Source: Paractinoplanes maris (GTDB lineage Bacteria > Actinomycetota > Actinomycetes > Mycobacteriales > Micromonosporaceae). Taken from it: a stretch of DNA of 64,000 nt. Shown piece by piece: positions 54,464 through 62,400 of the stretch (positions are counted from its first letter, which is position 1; every line of letters starts with the position of its first letter). The stretch lies in assembly GCF_023544465.1 (NCBI RefSeq), contig NZ_JALPVL010000013.1, positions 124,001 to 188,000 of the forward strand, in the 5' to 3' direction. The notes beneath the pieces were generated by a model. It did no database searches. It was not told the DNA's origin and saw only the letters and a program-made list of their open reading frames with translations. A program made the translations under genes and the position numbers.

Positions 54464-55378
54464 ATGCGGCTGAGACATCCATCCGGCCGCATCGTGCATC
54501 TTTCCTGTGGGCTCACCGCGGCGACGACCGGCAATCTACCGGCTGTCGTGGCGCAACTCGACACGTACGGCGCGGTTCGCGCCCGGCTCGGCGCCGAGTC
54601 CCTCGGTGTGAGCCTCTGGCTTCCCCCCGCGCTCGCCGCCGCCCTCGCCGTCGAGAGCCGCGCCCGCACCCGGCTTCGTGCCGAACTCGACGCCCGTCGG
54701 CTCGACGTCGTCACGATGAGCGGCGCGCCCTTCGACGAGGGCGGCGGCGAGACCCCCGCCTGGAACGAGCCGGCCCGCCGGGAATACACCCTCGACCTCG
54801 CCCGCATCCTGCTCGACCTGCTCGACGAGGACGCGGTCCGGGGCAACGTCAGCACCATCGGCATCGGCCCGTCCGAGGGCTGGGGCGAGCCGGAGGAGAA
54901 GGCCACCGCGGGCATCCTGCGCCGCCTCTCGCACGGGCTGGCCGACCTCGCCTGGCAGAACGGCCGAGCCGTACGGGTCGGCTTCCAGCCCGCCGCCGGC
55001 CGGGTGCTCGACACCCCCGAGCAGACGGTGGCCGCGCTCAGCCGCATCGACAAGGACCGGCTCGGCGTCTGCCTCGACCTCGGCCACGCCGCCGAGCACT
55101 GGTCCGACCCGGCCGCCGGCATCGAGACCCTGACCGACGCCGGCCTGGCCATCGTCGAGGTGCGGCTCAGCGCCGTGGCCGGCTCCACGACGGGCGCCTG
55201 GCGCGAGGGCCTCGACCGGCTGTTCGGCCGGCAGGGCCCGCTCACCGAGAACCTCACGCTCGTGAGCCGCGCGCCGGATCAGCCGGTCGAGCAGATCGCC
55301 GGCGACGTCGCGTACCTGTTGGCCGAGCTCGCCGCCCTCGGCCTCGCGCCGGAAAATGAGCCCTGCCCCGCACGGTGA
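54464..55378 (+). CDS. Xylose-isomerase-like TIM-barrel protein, EboE-like
   Basis: The 304-residue TIM barrel opens SGRIVHLSCGLTAATTGNLPA and carries GAPFDEGGG and the LGVCLDLGHAAEHWSDP segment typical of AP endonuclease 2/EboE-type barrels. EboE is tied to metabolite export in ebo clusters, though no other ebo gene is present here. An Asp-x-Gly-His pattern may bind metal. The GGGGAGGACT leader gives a strong ribosome-binding site for ATG 54464. Function is unproven. Confidence 0.65.
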   Translation: MRLRHPSGRIVHLSCGLTAATTGNLPAVVAQLDTYGAVRARLGAESLGVSLWLPPALAAALAVESRARTRLRAELDARRLDVVTMSGAPFDEGGGETPAWNEPARREYTLDLARILLDLLDEDAVRGNVSTIGIGPSEGWGEPEEKATAGILRRLSHGLADLAWQNGRAVRVGFQPAAGRVLDTPEQTVAALSRIDKDRLGVCLDLGHAAEHWSDPAAGIETLTDAGLAIVEVRLSAVAGSTTGAWREGLDRLFGRQGPLTENLTLVSRAPDQPVEQIAGDVAYLLAELAALGLAPENEPCPAR

Positions 55379-55532
55379 AATCCGTCTAGAGTCGGTGCTG
55401 GCGCTGCCGTGACGGGCGGACCGGGCCGGGAGGCGCAACTCCCGCCGGTCGCGACGTCCGGCCCGGTCGCGCCGCCGGGCGGTCTTCCCTCGCCGCCCAC
55501 CTTTACCTGCTCTTTTCCGAGGGAGAAAGACC

Positions 55533-56537
55533 ATGGCGCGACCCATCACGCTCTTCACCGGCCAGTGGGCCGACCTGCCCTTCGACGAGGTCTGCCGGTT
55601 GGCTTCCGAGTGGGGCTACGACGGGCTCGAGATCGCCTGCTGGGGTGATCACTTCGAGGTCGACCGGGCGCTCGCCGAGCCCGACTACATCGACCGCAAG
55701 CGCGAGCAACTCGCCAAGTACAACCTCAAGGTCTACGCGATCAGCAACCACCTGGTCGGCCAGGCGGTCTGCGACCACCCGATCGACGAGCGGCACCAGG
55801 ACATCCTGCCTGCTGACATCTGGGGCGACGGCGACCCCGAGGGCGTACGGCAGCGGTCCGCCGAGCGGATGAAGGACACCGCCCGGGCGGCGGCTCGCCT
55901 GGGTGTGAAGACGGTCGTCGGCTTCACCGGCTCGTCGATCTGGCACACCGTGGCCATGTTCCCGCCCGTGCCGCCGGCCATGATCGAGCGCGGCTACCAG
56001 GACTTCGCCGACCGGTGGAACCCGATCCTCGACGTGTTCGACGAGGTCGGCGTGCGGTTCGCGCACGAGGTCCACCCCAGCGAGATCGCGTACGACTACT
56101 GGACCACCCGGCGCGCCCTGGAAGCCATCGGCAACCGGCCGGCCTTCGGGCTCAACTGGGACCCGTCGCACTTCGTGTGGCAGGACCTCGACCCGGTCAA
56201 CTTCATCCTCGAGTTCAAGGACCGGATCTACCACGTCGACTGCAAGGACGCCAAGGTGCGCACCGGCGACGGGCGGCGCGGCCGGATGAGCTCCCACCTG
56301 CCCTGGGCCGACCTGCGGCGCGGCTGGGACTTCGTCTCCACCGGCCACGGCGACGTGCCGTGGGAAGACTGCTTCCGCGCGCTGAACGCGATCGGCTACG
56401 ACGGCCCGATCTCCATCGAATGGGAGGACGCGGGCATGGACCGCCTGCTCGGCGCGCCCGAGGCGCTGCAGTTCGTGCGGCGGCTTGCCTTCGACGCCCC
56501 GACGGCGGCCTTCGACGCGGCGTTCTCGCGGTCGTAA
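55533..56537 (+). CDS. Sugar phosphate isomerase/epimerase (TIM barrel)
   Basis: The 334-residue protein has the xylose-isomerase-like TIM-barrel fold. Metal and substrate residues are suggested by FAHEVHPSEIAYDYW (Glu/His), GLNWDPSHFVWQ (Asp/His) and HVDCKDAKV, ending ISIEWEDAGMD. This pattern is typical of inositol, tagaturonate or allulose epimerase-type enzymes in actinobacteria. It could act with the Gfo/Idh/MocA dehydrogenase at 31915, but they are 22 kb apart. It is followed by a terminator. Confidence 0.87.
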   Translation: MARPITLFTGQWADLPFDEVCRLASEWGYDGLEIACWGDHFEVDRALAEPDYIDRKREQLAKYNLKVYAISNHLVGQAVCDHPIDERHQDILPADIWGDGDPEGVRQRSAERMKDTARAAARLGVKTVVGFTGSSIWHTVAMFPPVPPAMIERGYQDFADRWNPILDVFDEVGVRFAHEVHPSEIAYDYWTTRRALEAIGNRPAFGLNWDPSHFVWQDLDPVNFILEFKDRIYHVDCKDAKVRTGDGRRGRMSSHLPWADLRRGWDFVSTGHGDVPWEDCFRALNAIGYDGPISIEWEDAGMDRLLGAPEALQFVRRLAFDAPTAAFDAAFSRS

Positions 56538-56546
56538 CGGACATGG

Positions 56547-56580
56547 CTGAGGCCGCCCTCGACGTTGAGGGCGGCCTCAG
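56547..56580. terminator. Bidirectional terminator
   Basis: A perfect 14-base-pair stem (arms 56547-56560 and 56567-56580) with a six-base loop lies between the convergent epimerase and YtxH genes. The run after it is not strongly T-rich on either strand. Confidence 0.75.
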
Positions 56581-56599
56581 AGCCTTGATCGGCAGGCGA

Positions 56600-56932
56600 T
56601 CAGAGGGTGGAGCTGGAGGGCTTGCTGTTCGAGGAGGCGAGCGGCTGGGTCAGGTCCGAGTCGCTGCTCAGGCTCGAGTCGCTGCTCGTGCTCGACGTCG
56701 ACGAGGTCGTGGACAGCTTCTCACCCAGCTTGGACGACTGGATCTTGTCCTTGCTCTCGCTGTAGAGCTTGTTGGCCTGCGCCTGGGCCACACCGGCGGC
56801 CTCCTGGACCGTCGGGTGCTCCCACACCTTCTTGGCGTTGGTCGCGATCTCCTCGTACTTCTCCCGGCCGGCACGGCTGCCCAGGACGAAGCCCGCCGCG
56901 AGACCGGTGATGAACATCAGCTTTCCGCGCAT
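56600..56932 (-). CDS. YtxH domain protein
   Basis: The 110-residue protein has an N-terminal hydrophobic segment (about 3-20, KLMFITGLAAGFVLGSRAG) and the YtxH-like GREKYEEIATNAKKVWEHP. A helix and a long Ser/Thr-rich tail of about 30 residues follow. YtxH proteins are small envelope-associated stress proteins, of unknown activity. The ATG at 56932 was chosen because GGAAGGAG lies just upstream. It is convergent with the epimerase gene. Confidence 0.78.
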   Translation of the reverse strand: MRGKLMFITGLAAGFVLGSRAGREKYEEIATNAKKVWEHPTVQEAAGVAQAQANKLYSESKDKIQSSKLGEKLSTTSSTSSTSSDSSLSSDSDLTQPLASSNSKPSSSTL

Positions 56933-57118
56933 GATGGCGGCTCCTTCCGTTCGTGACGCGCGTGCGTCGTTGCTCGGTGCATACCCATGCTGCCGGTTTC
57001 GTACTCCTGCACGCAGCGTTTCACCCTGGTTCGGCGCGCCAGGGAACCCCTTGGCCACCAGACGGTCCGGTCATGTACTCTGTTCTCCGGCACCGAGAAA
57101 GCCGCGGTGCTGGTGCGA

Positions 57119-57191
57119 TCCCCTGTAGCTCAATTGGCAGAGCAGCCGGCTGTTAACCGGCAGGTTATTGGTTCGAGTCCAATCGGGGGAG
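57119..57191 (+). tRNA. tRNA-Asn (GTT anticodon)
   Basis: The 73-base cloverleaf starts TCCCCTG, pairing with CGGGGGA at its 3' end with one T-G wobble. The D-arm GCTCAATTGGCAGAGC, an anticodon arm with CTGTTAA in the loop (anticodon GTT), and the T-arm GGTTCGAGTCC are present. CCA is not encoded, as usual for actinobacteria. Confidence 0.97.
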
Positions 57192-57201
57192 CGAGTCGGC
57201 G

Positions 57202-57241
57202 GGGCCCTCTGTTCGCGGAATGCGCGAACCGGGGGCCTTTG
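57202..57241 (+). terminator. Hairpin after tRNA-Asn
   Basis: GGCCC and GTTCGCG pair with CGCGAAC and GGGCC around a GAAT loop, followed by TTTGT. The stem is imperfect in the middle. It lies 11 bases after the tRNA 3' end and probably ends the tRNA transcript. Confidence 0.6.
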
Positions 57242-57345
57242 TCGCATGTCTGCTCAGGGGGCCGAGCCCCCTGAAACCCCACGGTGCGGTGGCTGCGCTC
57301 CGGCTTCTGCTTGCGCTGGGTGCGTTGGGCTCGCGCTGCGCGCTC

Positions 57346-57480
57346 GGGTTGCCTTCGCGCTGTGCGCTCGGCCGCGGTGGGTTGGGCTTCGCGCTGTGCG
57401 CTCGGCCGCGGTGGGTTGGGCTTCGCGCTGTGCGCTCGGCTGCGGTGGGTTGGTCTTCGCGCTGTGCGCTCGGCCGCCGT
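57346..57480 (+). repeat. Four tandem copies of a 34-base unit
   Basis: Units at 57346-57378 (33 bases), 57379-57412, 57413-57446 and 57447-57480 share a core TTCGCGCTGTGCGCTCGG with one or two substitutions per copy. They lie between the tRNA and the glucanase promoter, in non-coding DNA. There are no spacers, so it is not a CRISPR array. Confidence 0.92.
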
Positions 57481-57847
57481 TGCGCTTGGGGCTCAGTTGT
57501 GGCTCACGGCTGGGTTGCGCTTCGTGTTGGTTGGCGCTCGGGGCGGGTTGCTGGTGGGTGCCCTGATGTTGGGGAACATTTGCCCCTTTGTGGTTCGAGA
57601 TGTCGTCTGACCTGCGGAGATGGGCCTTCGTCGGGGTGGTGTGGTGCCGTGTGGTACGGGGGGTGGGCATCGATTGACATGGTGGGGTGGCGGGGTCAGG
57701 GTGTGAGAGCGCTCTCGTGGATGACGGAGCGTTACGGCCGGGGTGCGACCCCCTTCCTTGTCCGCCCCCGAAGCGCTCCGGTCGGTGCGGGATCCCCTCC
57801 GGTGCGCCGGGCCTGCGCCAACCCGGGGGCCGGACTGTGGAGTGCCT
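57481..57847 (+). promoter_or_regulatory. Promoter region of the glucanase-chitinase operon
   Basis: The region has no gene. TTGACA at 57674-57679 is a good -35 candidate, and about 26 bases later comes the palindrome at 57705-57716. The start codon is 130 bases further on, so the leader is long. Confidence 0.5.
57705..57716. promoter_or_regulatory. LacI-type operator (CebR/CelR-like palindrome)
   Basis: GAGAGCGCTCTC is a perfect 12-base palindrome flanked by TGT on the left and GTG on the right. It matches the core of actinobacterial cellulose/beta-glucan operators (GAGCGCTC centre) recognised by LacI-family CebR/CelR proteins. It lies 132 bases upstream of a beta-1,3-glucanase gene. The regulator is not in the window. 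Confidence 0.65.
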
Positions 57848-59035
57848 ATGCGTCGCAAGCGCAAATCCCTGCTCGTGGCGGCCGTCGCGGCGGTTGCCGT
57901 GTCCGCCGCCGTCGCGGTTGTCCCCAACGCGAGCGCGGCCGGACCCGACCTGCTGCCGCTGACCGTCACCAACGACTCGGGGCGTGGTGAGGGCGTTCAC
58001 CTGTATGTCCTGGGCGAATCCGGTGGACGGCTCGGCTACGTGACCGAAGGCGGCACGTTCACGCCGTGGCCGGCCGGTGGGAACCCGCCGGTGCCGGCGC
58101 CCGACGTGGCGATCGACGGGCCGGGCAACGGGGCCAGCAAGACGATCCAGGTGCCCAAGGGACTGTCCGGGCGCATGTACATGTCGTTCGGCGACAAGCT
58201 GAGCTTCAAGCTGGCCCAGGACGGCGGTCTCGTGCAGCCCGCGCCGTGGGCGGCCGGCGACCCGAACAGCGACATCCTGTTCGACTGGAGCGAGTTCACC
58301 TACAACGACTCCGGGGTGTTCCTCAACAGCTCCCAGGTCGACATGTTCGCCGTACCGCACAAGGTCAGCGTGACCGGCTCGGACGGCAACACGCTGGAGA
58401 CCGGCGAGCTCAAGCCGGGCGGTCACAACGCCGTCGTCGACGGGCTCGAGGCGGACGCCGATTTCGCCAAGCTGGTGCAGACCCGGGCCGACGGCACCGT
58501 GCTGCGGGTCCTGTCACCCGGCAAGGGAGCCGACGCCGGCGGCTTCGACCCGGACTATCTGGCCGGCTACATCGATCGAGCCTGGTCCGCGTACGCAAAT
58601 GCCGACCTCACCGTGAAGCCGTTCCTCGACCAGCCCGACAAGGTCTTCACCGGCCGCACCGCGGGCGATGTCATGACCTTCACCGACCGCACCGGGGCCC
58701 AGGTCGCCACTTTCACCAAGCCCACCACGGCGAACGTCTGGGGCTGCGACGGCAACCTCGGCGCGCCGAACGACCTGGTGGTCGGGCCGATCGCCCGCAG
58801 CCTGTGCGCGGCGCTGACCCGCGGCACCCTCGGGTCGCAGCCGGTCGAGCCCAGCACCGACCCGGCGACCTTCTATCGGAACGAGCCGACCAACGAGTAC
58901 GCGAAACTGATCCACGCCAACATGGTCGACGGCAAGGCGTACGCGTTCGCCTTCGACGACGTCGCCAACCAGGAGTCGCTGGTCCACAGTGGCGACCCCA
59001 CGTCCATCGGCATCACGCTGTCGCCCTTCAACTGA
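57848..59035 (+). CDS. Glycoside hydrolase family 64 beta-1,3-glucanase
   Basis: Secreted endo-beta-1,3-glucanase (laminaripentaose-producing type) of 395 residues. A basic Sec signal peptide (RRKRKSLLVAAVAAVAVSAAVAVV, in part; cleaved near ASA, residue 30) precedes the GH64 domain. Conserved segments are LPLTVTNDSGRGEGVHLYVL and FDWSEFTYND, with Glu and Asp as the expected acid/base pair, plus the later GCDGNLGAPNDLVVGPIARSLCAAL (in part). There is no extra binding domain. It is 16 bases upstream of the chitinase gene. Confidence 0.87.
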   Translation: MRRKRKSLLVAAVAAVAVSAAVAVVPNASAAGPDLLPLTVTNDSGRGEGVHLYVLGESGGRLGYVTEGGTFTPWPAGGNPPVPAPDVAIDGPGNGASKTIQVPKGLSGRMYMSFGDKLSFKLAQDGGLVQPAPWAAGDPNSDILFDWSEFTYNDSGVFLNSSQVDMFAVPHKVSVTGSDGNTLETGELKPGGHNAVVDGLEADADFAKLVQTRADGTVLRVLSPGKGADAGGFDPDYLAGYIDRAWSAYANADLTVKPFLDQPDKVFTGRTAGDVMTFTDRTGAQVATFTKPTTANVWGCDGNLGAPNDLVVGPIARSLCAALTRGTLGSQPVEPSTDPATFYRNEPTNEYAKLIHANMVDGKAYAFAFDDVANQESLVHSGDPTSIGITLSPFN

Positions 59036-59050
59036 GCCCGGAGGCTGATC

Positions 59051-59767
59051 ATGGCTAAGAGGAAATTGCTGGCCGCGGCCGCGTCCGTGGCAGTCGCCGC
59101 GGTGGCCGGTCTGGCCGCCCTGCTCCCGGGCACGGGCGCCTCGGCGGCGACCCTGCCGGTGTCCGAGTCCCAATTCCAGCAGATGTTCCCGAACAGGATC
59201 GACTTCTACTCGTACGCCGGACTGGTGGACGCCATGCAGAGGTTCCCGGAGTTCACCGGGACCGGTGGTGAGGACGTGCAGAAGCGGGAAGCCGCCGCGT
59301 TCCTCGCGAACATCAACCACGAGTCCGGCGGTCTGGTGTACGTCGAGGAGCTGAACCAGGCGAACTGGCCGCACTACTGTGACGGCACCCAGCCGTACGG
59401 ATGCCCGGCTGGTCAGGACGCCTATCACGGGCGCGGGCCGATTCAGCTGAGCTGGAGCTTCAACTACAAGGCGGCGGGCGACGCCCTCGGCATCGACCTG
59501 CTCACCAACCCGGACCTGGTCAAGAACGACGCGTCGGTGGCCTGGCAGACCGGCCTTTGGTACTGGATGACGCAGACCGGGCCGGGCTCGATGACGCCGC
59601 ACGCCGCGATGGCCGGTGGCGCGGGCTTCGGCCAGACCATCCGCAGCATCAACGGTGCGCTGGAGTGCGACGGCGGCAACCCGGCGCAGGTGCAGAGCCG
59701 CGTCGACGCCTACCAGCGGTTCGCGCAGATCCTCGGCGTGGACCCGGGCGGCAACCTGTCCTGCTGA
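59051..59767 (+). CDS. Secreted chitinase, GH19 family
   Basis: The 238-residue protein has a signal peptide (about 1-32, cleaved after ASA) followed by a GH19 lysozyme-like catalytic domain: AAAFLANINHESGGLVYVEE carries a catalytic Glu, then GRGPIQLSWSFNYKAAGDAL and the WQTGLWYWMTQTGPG motif. Six Cys could form disulfides. It has no chitin-binding domain. With the glucanase it should attack fungal cell walls, which contain both polymers. Confidence 0.9.
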   Translation: MAKRKLLAAAASVAVAAVAGLAALLPGTGASAATLPVSESQFQQMFPNRIDFYSYAGLVDAMQRFPEFTGTGGEDVQKREAAAFLANINHESGGLVYVEELNQANWPHYCDGTQPYGCPAGQDAYHGRGPIQLSWSFNYKAAGDALGIDLLTNPDLVKNDASVAWQTGLWYWMTQTGPGSMTPHAAMAGGAGFGQTIRSINGALECDGGNPAQVQSRVDAYQRFAQILGVDPGGNLSC

Positions 59768-59777
59768 ACCTCCTTCA

Positions 59778-59819
59778 CCCGGCCGGCACTGACGTTCGTC
59801 AGCGCCGGCCGGGCTTTCC
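59778..59819 (+). terminator. Terminator of the glucanase-chitinase operon
   Basis: CCCGGCCGGC at 59778-59787 and GCCGGCCGGG at 59804-59813 form a ten-pair stem, extended by CTGAC/GTCAG around GTTC, followed by CTTTCC. It begins 11 bases after the chitinase stop. Confidence 0.8.
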
Positions 59820-59928
59820 CGAGGGGCAGGCGGGGGCGTACGTCCGTACGTCTTGGTCTTTCCGCTGCCGTGACCAGCGAGCGCGGTTAGTCTTGGGGCT
59901 GCCTGGTTCGTCCCCTTGTGAGGTGCAC

Positions 59929-61191
59929 GTGTCGCAACCTGTTGAGGTGGACGTCGTCATCGTCGGCGGCGGTCTCGCCGGACTGTCCGCTGCCCGCCGT
60001 CTTGACCGCGCCGGGGTGGAGTGGCTGCTGGTCGAGGGCTCCGACCGGATCGGTGGCCGCGTCGCCACCGACGTCGTGGACGGCTGGCACTTCGACCGCG
60101 GGTTCCAGGTGCTCAACACGGCCTACCCACGGGTGCCCGCGCTGGTCGACATCGACGCGCTCGACATGCGCTACTTCAAGTCCGGGGCCCTGGTGCGCCG
60201 CGGTGGCGAGTTGCACCGGCTGGAAAACCCGCTGCGCGAGCCGCTGTCGGCCGCGCAGACCCTGAACGCGCACGTCGGCACGCTCAGCGACCGGCTGAAG
60301 TTCGCGGCGCTGGCCGCCCGCTGCGCGACGCTGCCCGCGTCCCGGCTGCTCGAAGCCCGCGAGACGACCGCCCAGGAGATGCTGCGCAAGGCCGGCTTGT
60401 CGCACCGCATGATCGAGGAAGTGCTGCGTCCCTTCTTCTCCGGGGTGTTCGCCGACCGCTCGCTCGAGACCTCCAGCCACGTCTTCGCGATGGTGCTCCG
60501 GTCCTTCGCCCGCGGCAAGATCGGCGTACCGGCGGCCGGTATGCAGGCCCTGCCGGCCGCGATCGCCGGCCCGCTGCCCTACCCCCAGCTGCTGATCGGC
60601 GCCCGCACCCTCGAGGTCAGCCCCGGCGTGGTGGTCACCGACGGCGGCCAGATCAACTGCCGGGCGGTGATCGTGGCAACCGGTCCGAGCGCGGCCTCCG
60701 AGCTGCTGCCGCAGGTGCCCCGCCCCGACATGCACGGCCTGACGACGTTCTACTTCGGCGCCGACCAGGCCCCCATCGACGAGCCCACCCTGCTCCTGGA
60801 CGGCGACCGCCGCGAGATCATCGCCAACACCGCGGTGGTCAGCAACGCCGCCCCCGAGTACGCCCCGAACGGAAAGTCCCTGATCGCGGCGTCGGTGGTC
60901 GGTGTCTCAGCCCCGTCCTCAGCGTCCGAGACGGTCATCCGGGTCGAGCTGTCCCGCCTGTACGGCGTGCCGACCGACGACTGGGAGATGCTCGAGATGA
61001 TCAGCATCCCGGAGGCGCTGCCCGCGGCCCGCGTCCCCCAGGCCCAGCTGCGCAAGCCGGTCGACCTGGGCGACGGCCTGTTCGTGGCCGGCGACCACCG
61101 CGACAGCCCGTCGATCCAGGGCGCGCTGGCCGGCGGATGGCGGACGGCCGGGGCCGTGCTTTCCTGGCTGGGCGCGCGGGTCGGCGTCTGA
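59929..61191 (+). CDS. FAD-dependent NAD(P)/amine-oxidase-like oxidoreductase
   Basis: The 420-residue flavoprotein begins with the dinucleotide motif VVIVGGGLAGLSAARRLDRAG and DRIGGRVATDV, followed by substrate-domain segments (FSGVFADRSLETSSHVF) and the C-terminal FAD motif LFVAGDHRDSPSIQGALAGG. It resembles monoamine-oxidase/phytoene-dehydrogenase-like proteins of unknown substrate. The GTG at 59929 was chosen because GAGG lies five bases upstream; GTG 59923 is an alternative. Confidence 0.87.
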   Translation: MSQPVEVDVVIVGGGLAGLSAARRLDRAGVEWLLVEGSDRIGGRVATDVVDGWHFDRGFQVLNTAYPRVPALVDIDALDMRYFKSGALVRRGGELHRLENPLREPLSAAQTLNAHVGTLSDRLKFAALAARCATLPASRLLEARETTAQEMLRKAGLSHRMIEEVLRPFFSGVFADRSLETSSHVFAMVLRSFARGKIGVPAAGMQALPAAIAGPLPYPQLLIGARTLEVSPGVVVTDGGQINCRAVIVATGPSAASELLPQVPRPDMHGLTTFYFGADQAPIDEPTLLLDGDRREIIANTAVVSNAAPEYAPNGKSLIAASVVGVSAPSSASETVIRVELSRLYGVPTDDWEMLEMISIPEALPAARVPQAQLRKPVDLGDGLFVAGDHRDSPSIQGALAGGWRTAGAVLSWLGARVGV

Positions 61192-61247
61192 GCCGGGGAG
61201 ATCGCTGGCTGTGGGTATGCGGCACGGGTTAGGATCGCCGCCGGTAA

Positions 61248-61321
61248 GGGGCGGTAGCTCAGTGGGTTAGAGCAGGGGACTCATAATCCCTCGGTCGCGG
61301 GTTCGAGTCCCGCCCGCCCCA
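61248..61321 (+). tRNA. tRNA with CAT anticodon (elongator Met or Ile2)
   Basis: A 74-base cloverleaf with acceptor GGGGCGG/CCGCCCC, D-arm GCTCAGTGGGTTAGAGC, an anticodon loop CTCATAA (anticodon CAT) and T-arm GGGTTCGAGTCCC. CCA is not encoded. Whether it is elongator tRNA-Met or tRNA-Ile read through lysidine cannot be told with certainty. Its 3' half is repeated at 62089. Confidence 0.94.
61280..61318 (+). other. Direct repeat, tRNA-side attachment site (att)
   Basis: This 39-base segment from the anticodon loop to the acceptor stem of the CAT tRNA is repeated identically at 62089-62127. Duplicated tRNA 3' ends are the footprint of site-specific integrases. The interval between the copies lacks an integrase gene. 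Confidence 0.8.
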
Positions 61322-62088
61322 CTCATCTTGCCTGGGGGCGACCCCCAGACCCCACGGTGCGGTGGTCGCTCTGGGTGAGATGGTCGCGCCATCGCAAGGT
61401 CGCGGCCTCCTCCGGTCCTCCGCCGCACGACTAGTCCACAGGGTGGTCAGCGGTGGGGCACGCTTCGTAACTTGGCGCACGTAAGCAGGCGACCGGGTAC
61501 ACCCCGACGGCCGCGTACCTGTCTACGTTCAGATCGCCGACTACATCGAAGGCAACATCAAGACCGGCCGGTCAACCTTCTACGCGAACGGGACTTGGTC
61601 TACACCGTCCTGCAGCGAGGCACATTCGTCCGTCCGAGTTGAGTGCGTTGGGCGGAACGCCGATTCTGTTAAAACGACACCGACCTGATCCAGGCAGTAG
61701 AACGAGCCCGGCCGTGGCGATGTGGGACGAAGTGCTGTCGGTAGGGCAAACCCTGAACCCCCGCCCGCTTCCTGATAACGACTGAACGGCGAACTGGGTT
61801 TCCGAGATGGCGCTGTGCCACTTCACTAAAGCTTTCATTCATAGATTCACCACTCTCCCGAGCGAGTCGGCCCAATATGGTCATGAAGGTACTGGAAGAC
61901 GGCCAGATACAGCCATCGTCGGGCCCCCTTCTGGGTCGCGCATCGGGTAGACGCAGCTATCGGGCCGATGTCGGCGTGACACGACTTGTGACGCGAACCG
62001 TAGGCATGTCCTGGAAATATGCGGGCTTAGGTGACCGTCTCGTAAGAGGAGCTGCAGGTAGAGGCTGCGGACCACTCGCATGGGCGCT
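61322..62088. mobile_element. Decayed insert between att repeats
   Basis: About 770 bases with no intact gene. It contains a GntR-like fragment near 61500-61642 and A/T-richer DNA than the surroundings. Frames on either strand show no integrase or replication protein. It looks like the leftover of an integrative element after deletion of its functional genes. Confidence 0.65.
61500..61642 (+). pseudogene. GntR-family regulator fragment
   Basis: The first part reads PVYVQIADYIEGNIKTG, the typical start of a small GntR winged helix. The last part, in another frame, reads VYTVLQRGTFVRPS and then a stop, typical of the end of the same domain. The middle (the recognition helix) is missing or frameshifted, so the gene is broken. 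Such small GntR proteins are common in actinomycete integrative elements. Confidence 0.65.
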
Positions 62089-62127
62089 CTCATAATCCCT
62101 CGGTCGCGGGTTCGAGTCCCGCCCGCC
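62089..62127 (+). other. Direct repeat, distal attachment site (att)
   Basis: Exact copy of bases 61280-61318 (tRNA 3' half). The upstream bases do not restore a D-arm or acceptor 5' strand, so it is not a functional tRNA gene. It marks the far end of the insert. Confidence 0.8.
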
Positions 62128-62400
62128 ATGCCAGGCCGCGGTGGTCGGGCCCTCGCGGATCGGCTGGCAGATCGAGCCGCTCGCGCAGCCGGCCGGGTGG
62201 ACGGGGCCGCTCGCGTTCACGGTGATGGCGGCGGGCTCGCTGCTGACCCGCGGACGTGGGCGCGACGATGCCGGCGGTCGCCCGCCCCGGGCGTAGCGTT
62301 AAAGAAACTTTAAGGAAGGCTCGCTCAGCGTCATGAACTGCTGCACATCGTTGCTCGTATCTCTCGGCACAAGCAGTACGGGACGAAGAGGGAGCGGTGC
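62128..62400. other. Non-coding or remnant region before the repeat protein
   Basis: A short open frame (from about 62138) reads like a hydrophobic C-terminal tail but has no start or family resemblance and is probably a remnant. TTAAAGAAAC-TTTAAGG near 62300 is an A/T-rich spot that may belong to the promoter of the gene at 62401. Confidence 0.4.

Noticed and set aside
57346..57480. Possible CRISPR array
   Set aside because: The 34-base units are contiguous without spacers and no cas gene is present.
57254..58426. A 390-codon minus-strand frame over the tandem repeat and glucanase gene
   Set aside because: Composition is that of translated repeats and antisense coding DNA; no family match and no ribosome-binding site.
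61572..61884. Two overlapping minus-strand open frames in the insert
   Set aside because: They have no recognisable domain and lie in decayed DNA; no start signals support them.
62089..62127. Second tRNA gene copy
   Set aside because: Only the 3' half is present; the D-arm and 5' acceptor strand are absent, so it cannot fold as a tRNA.
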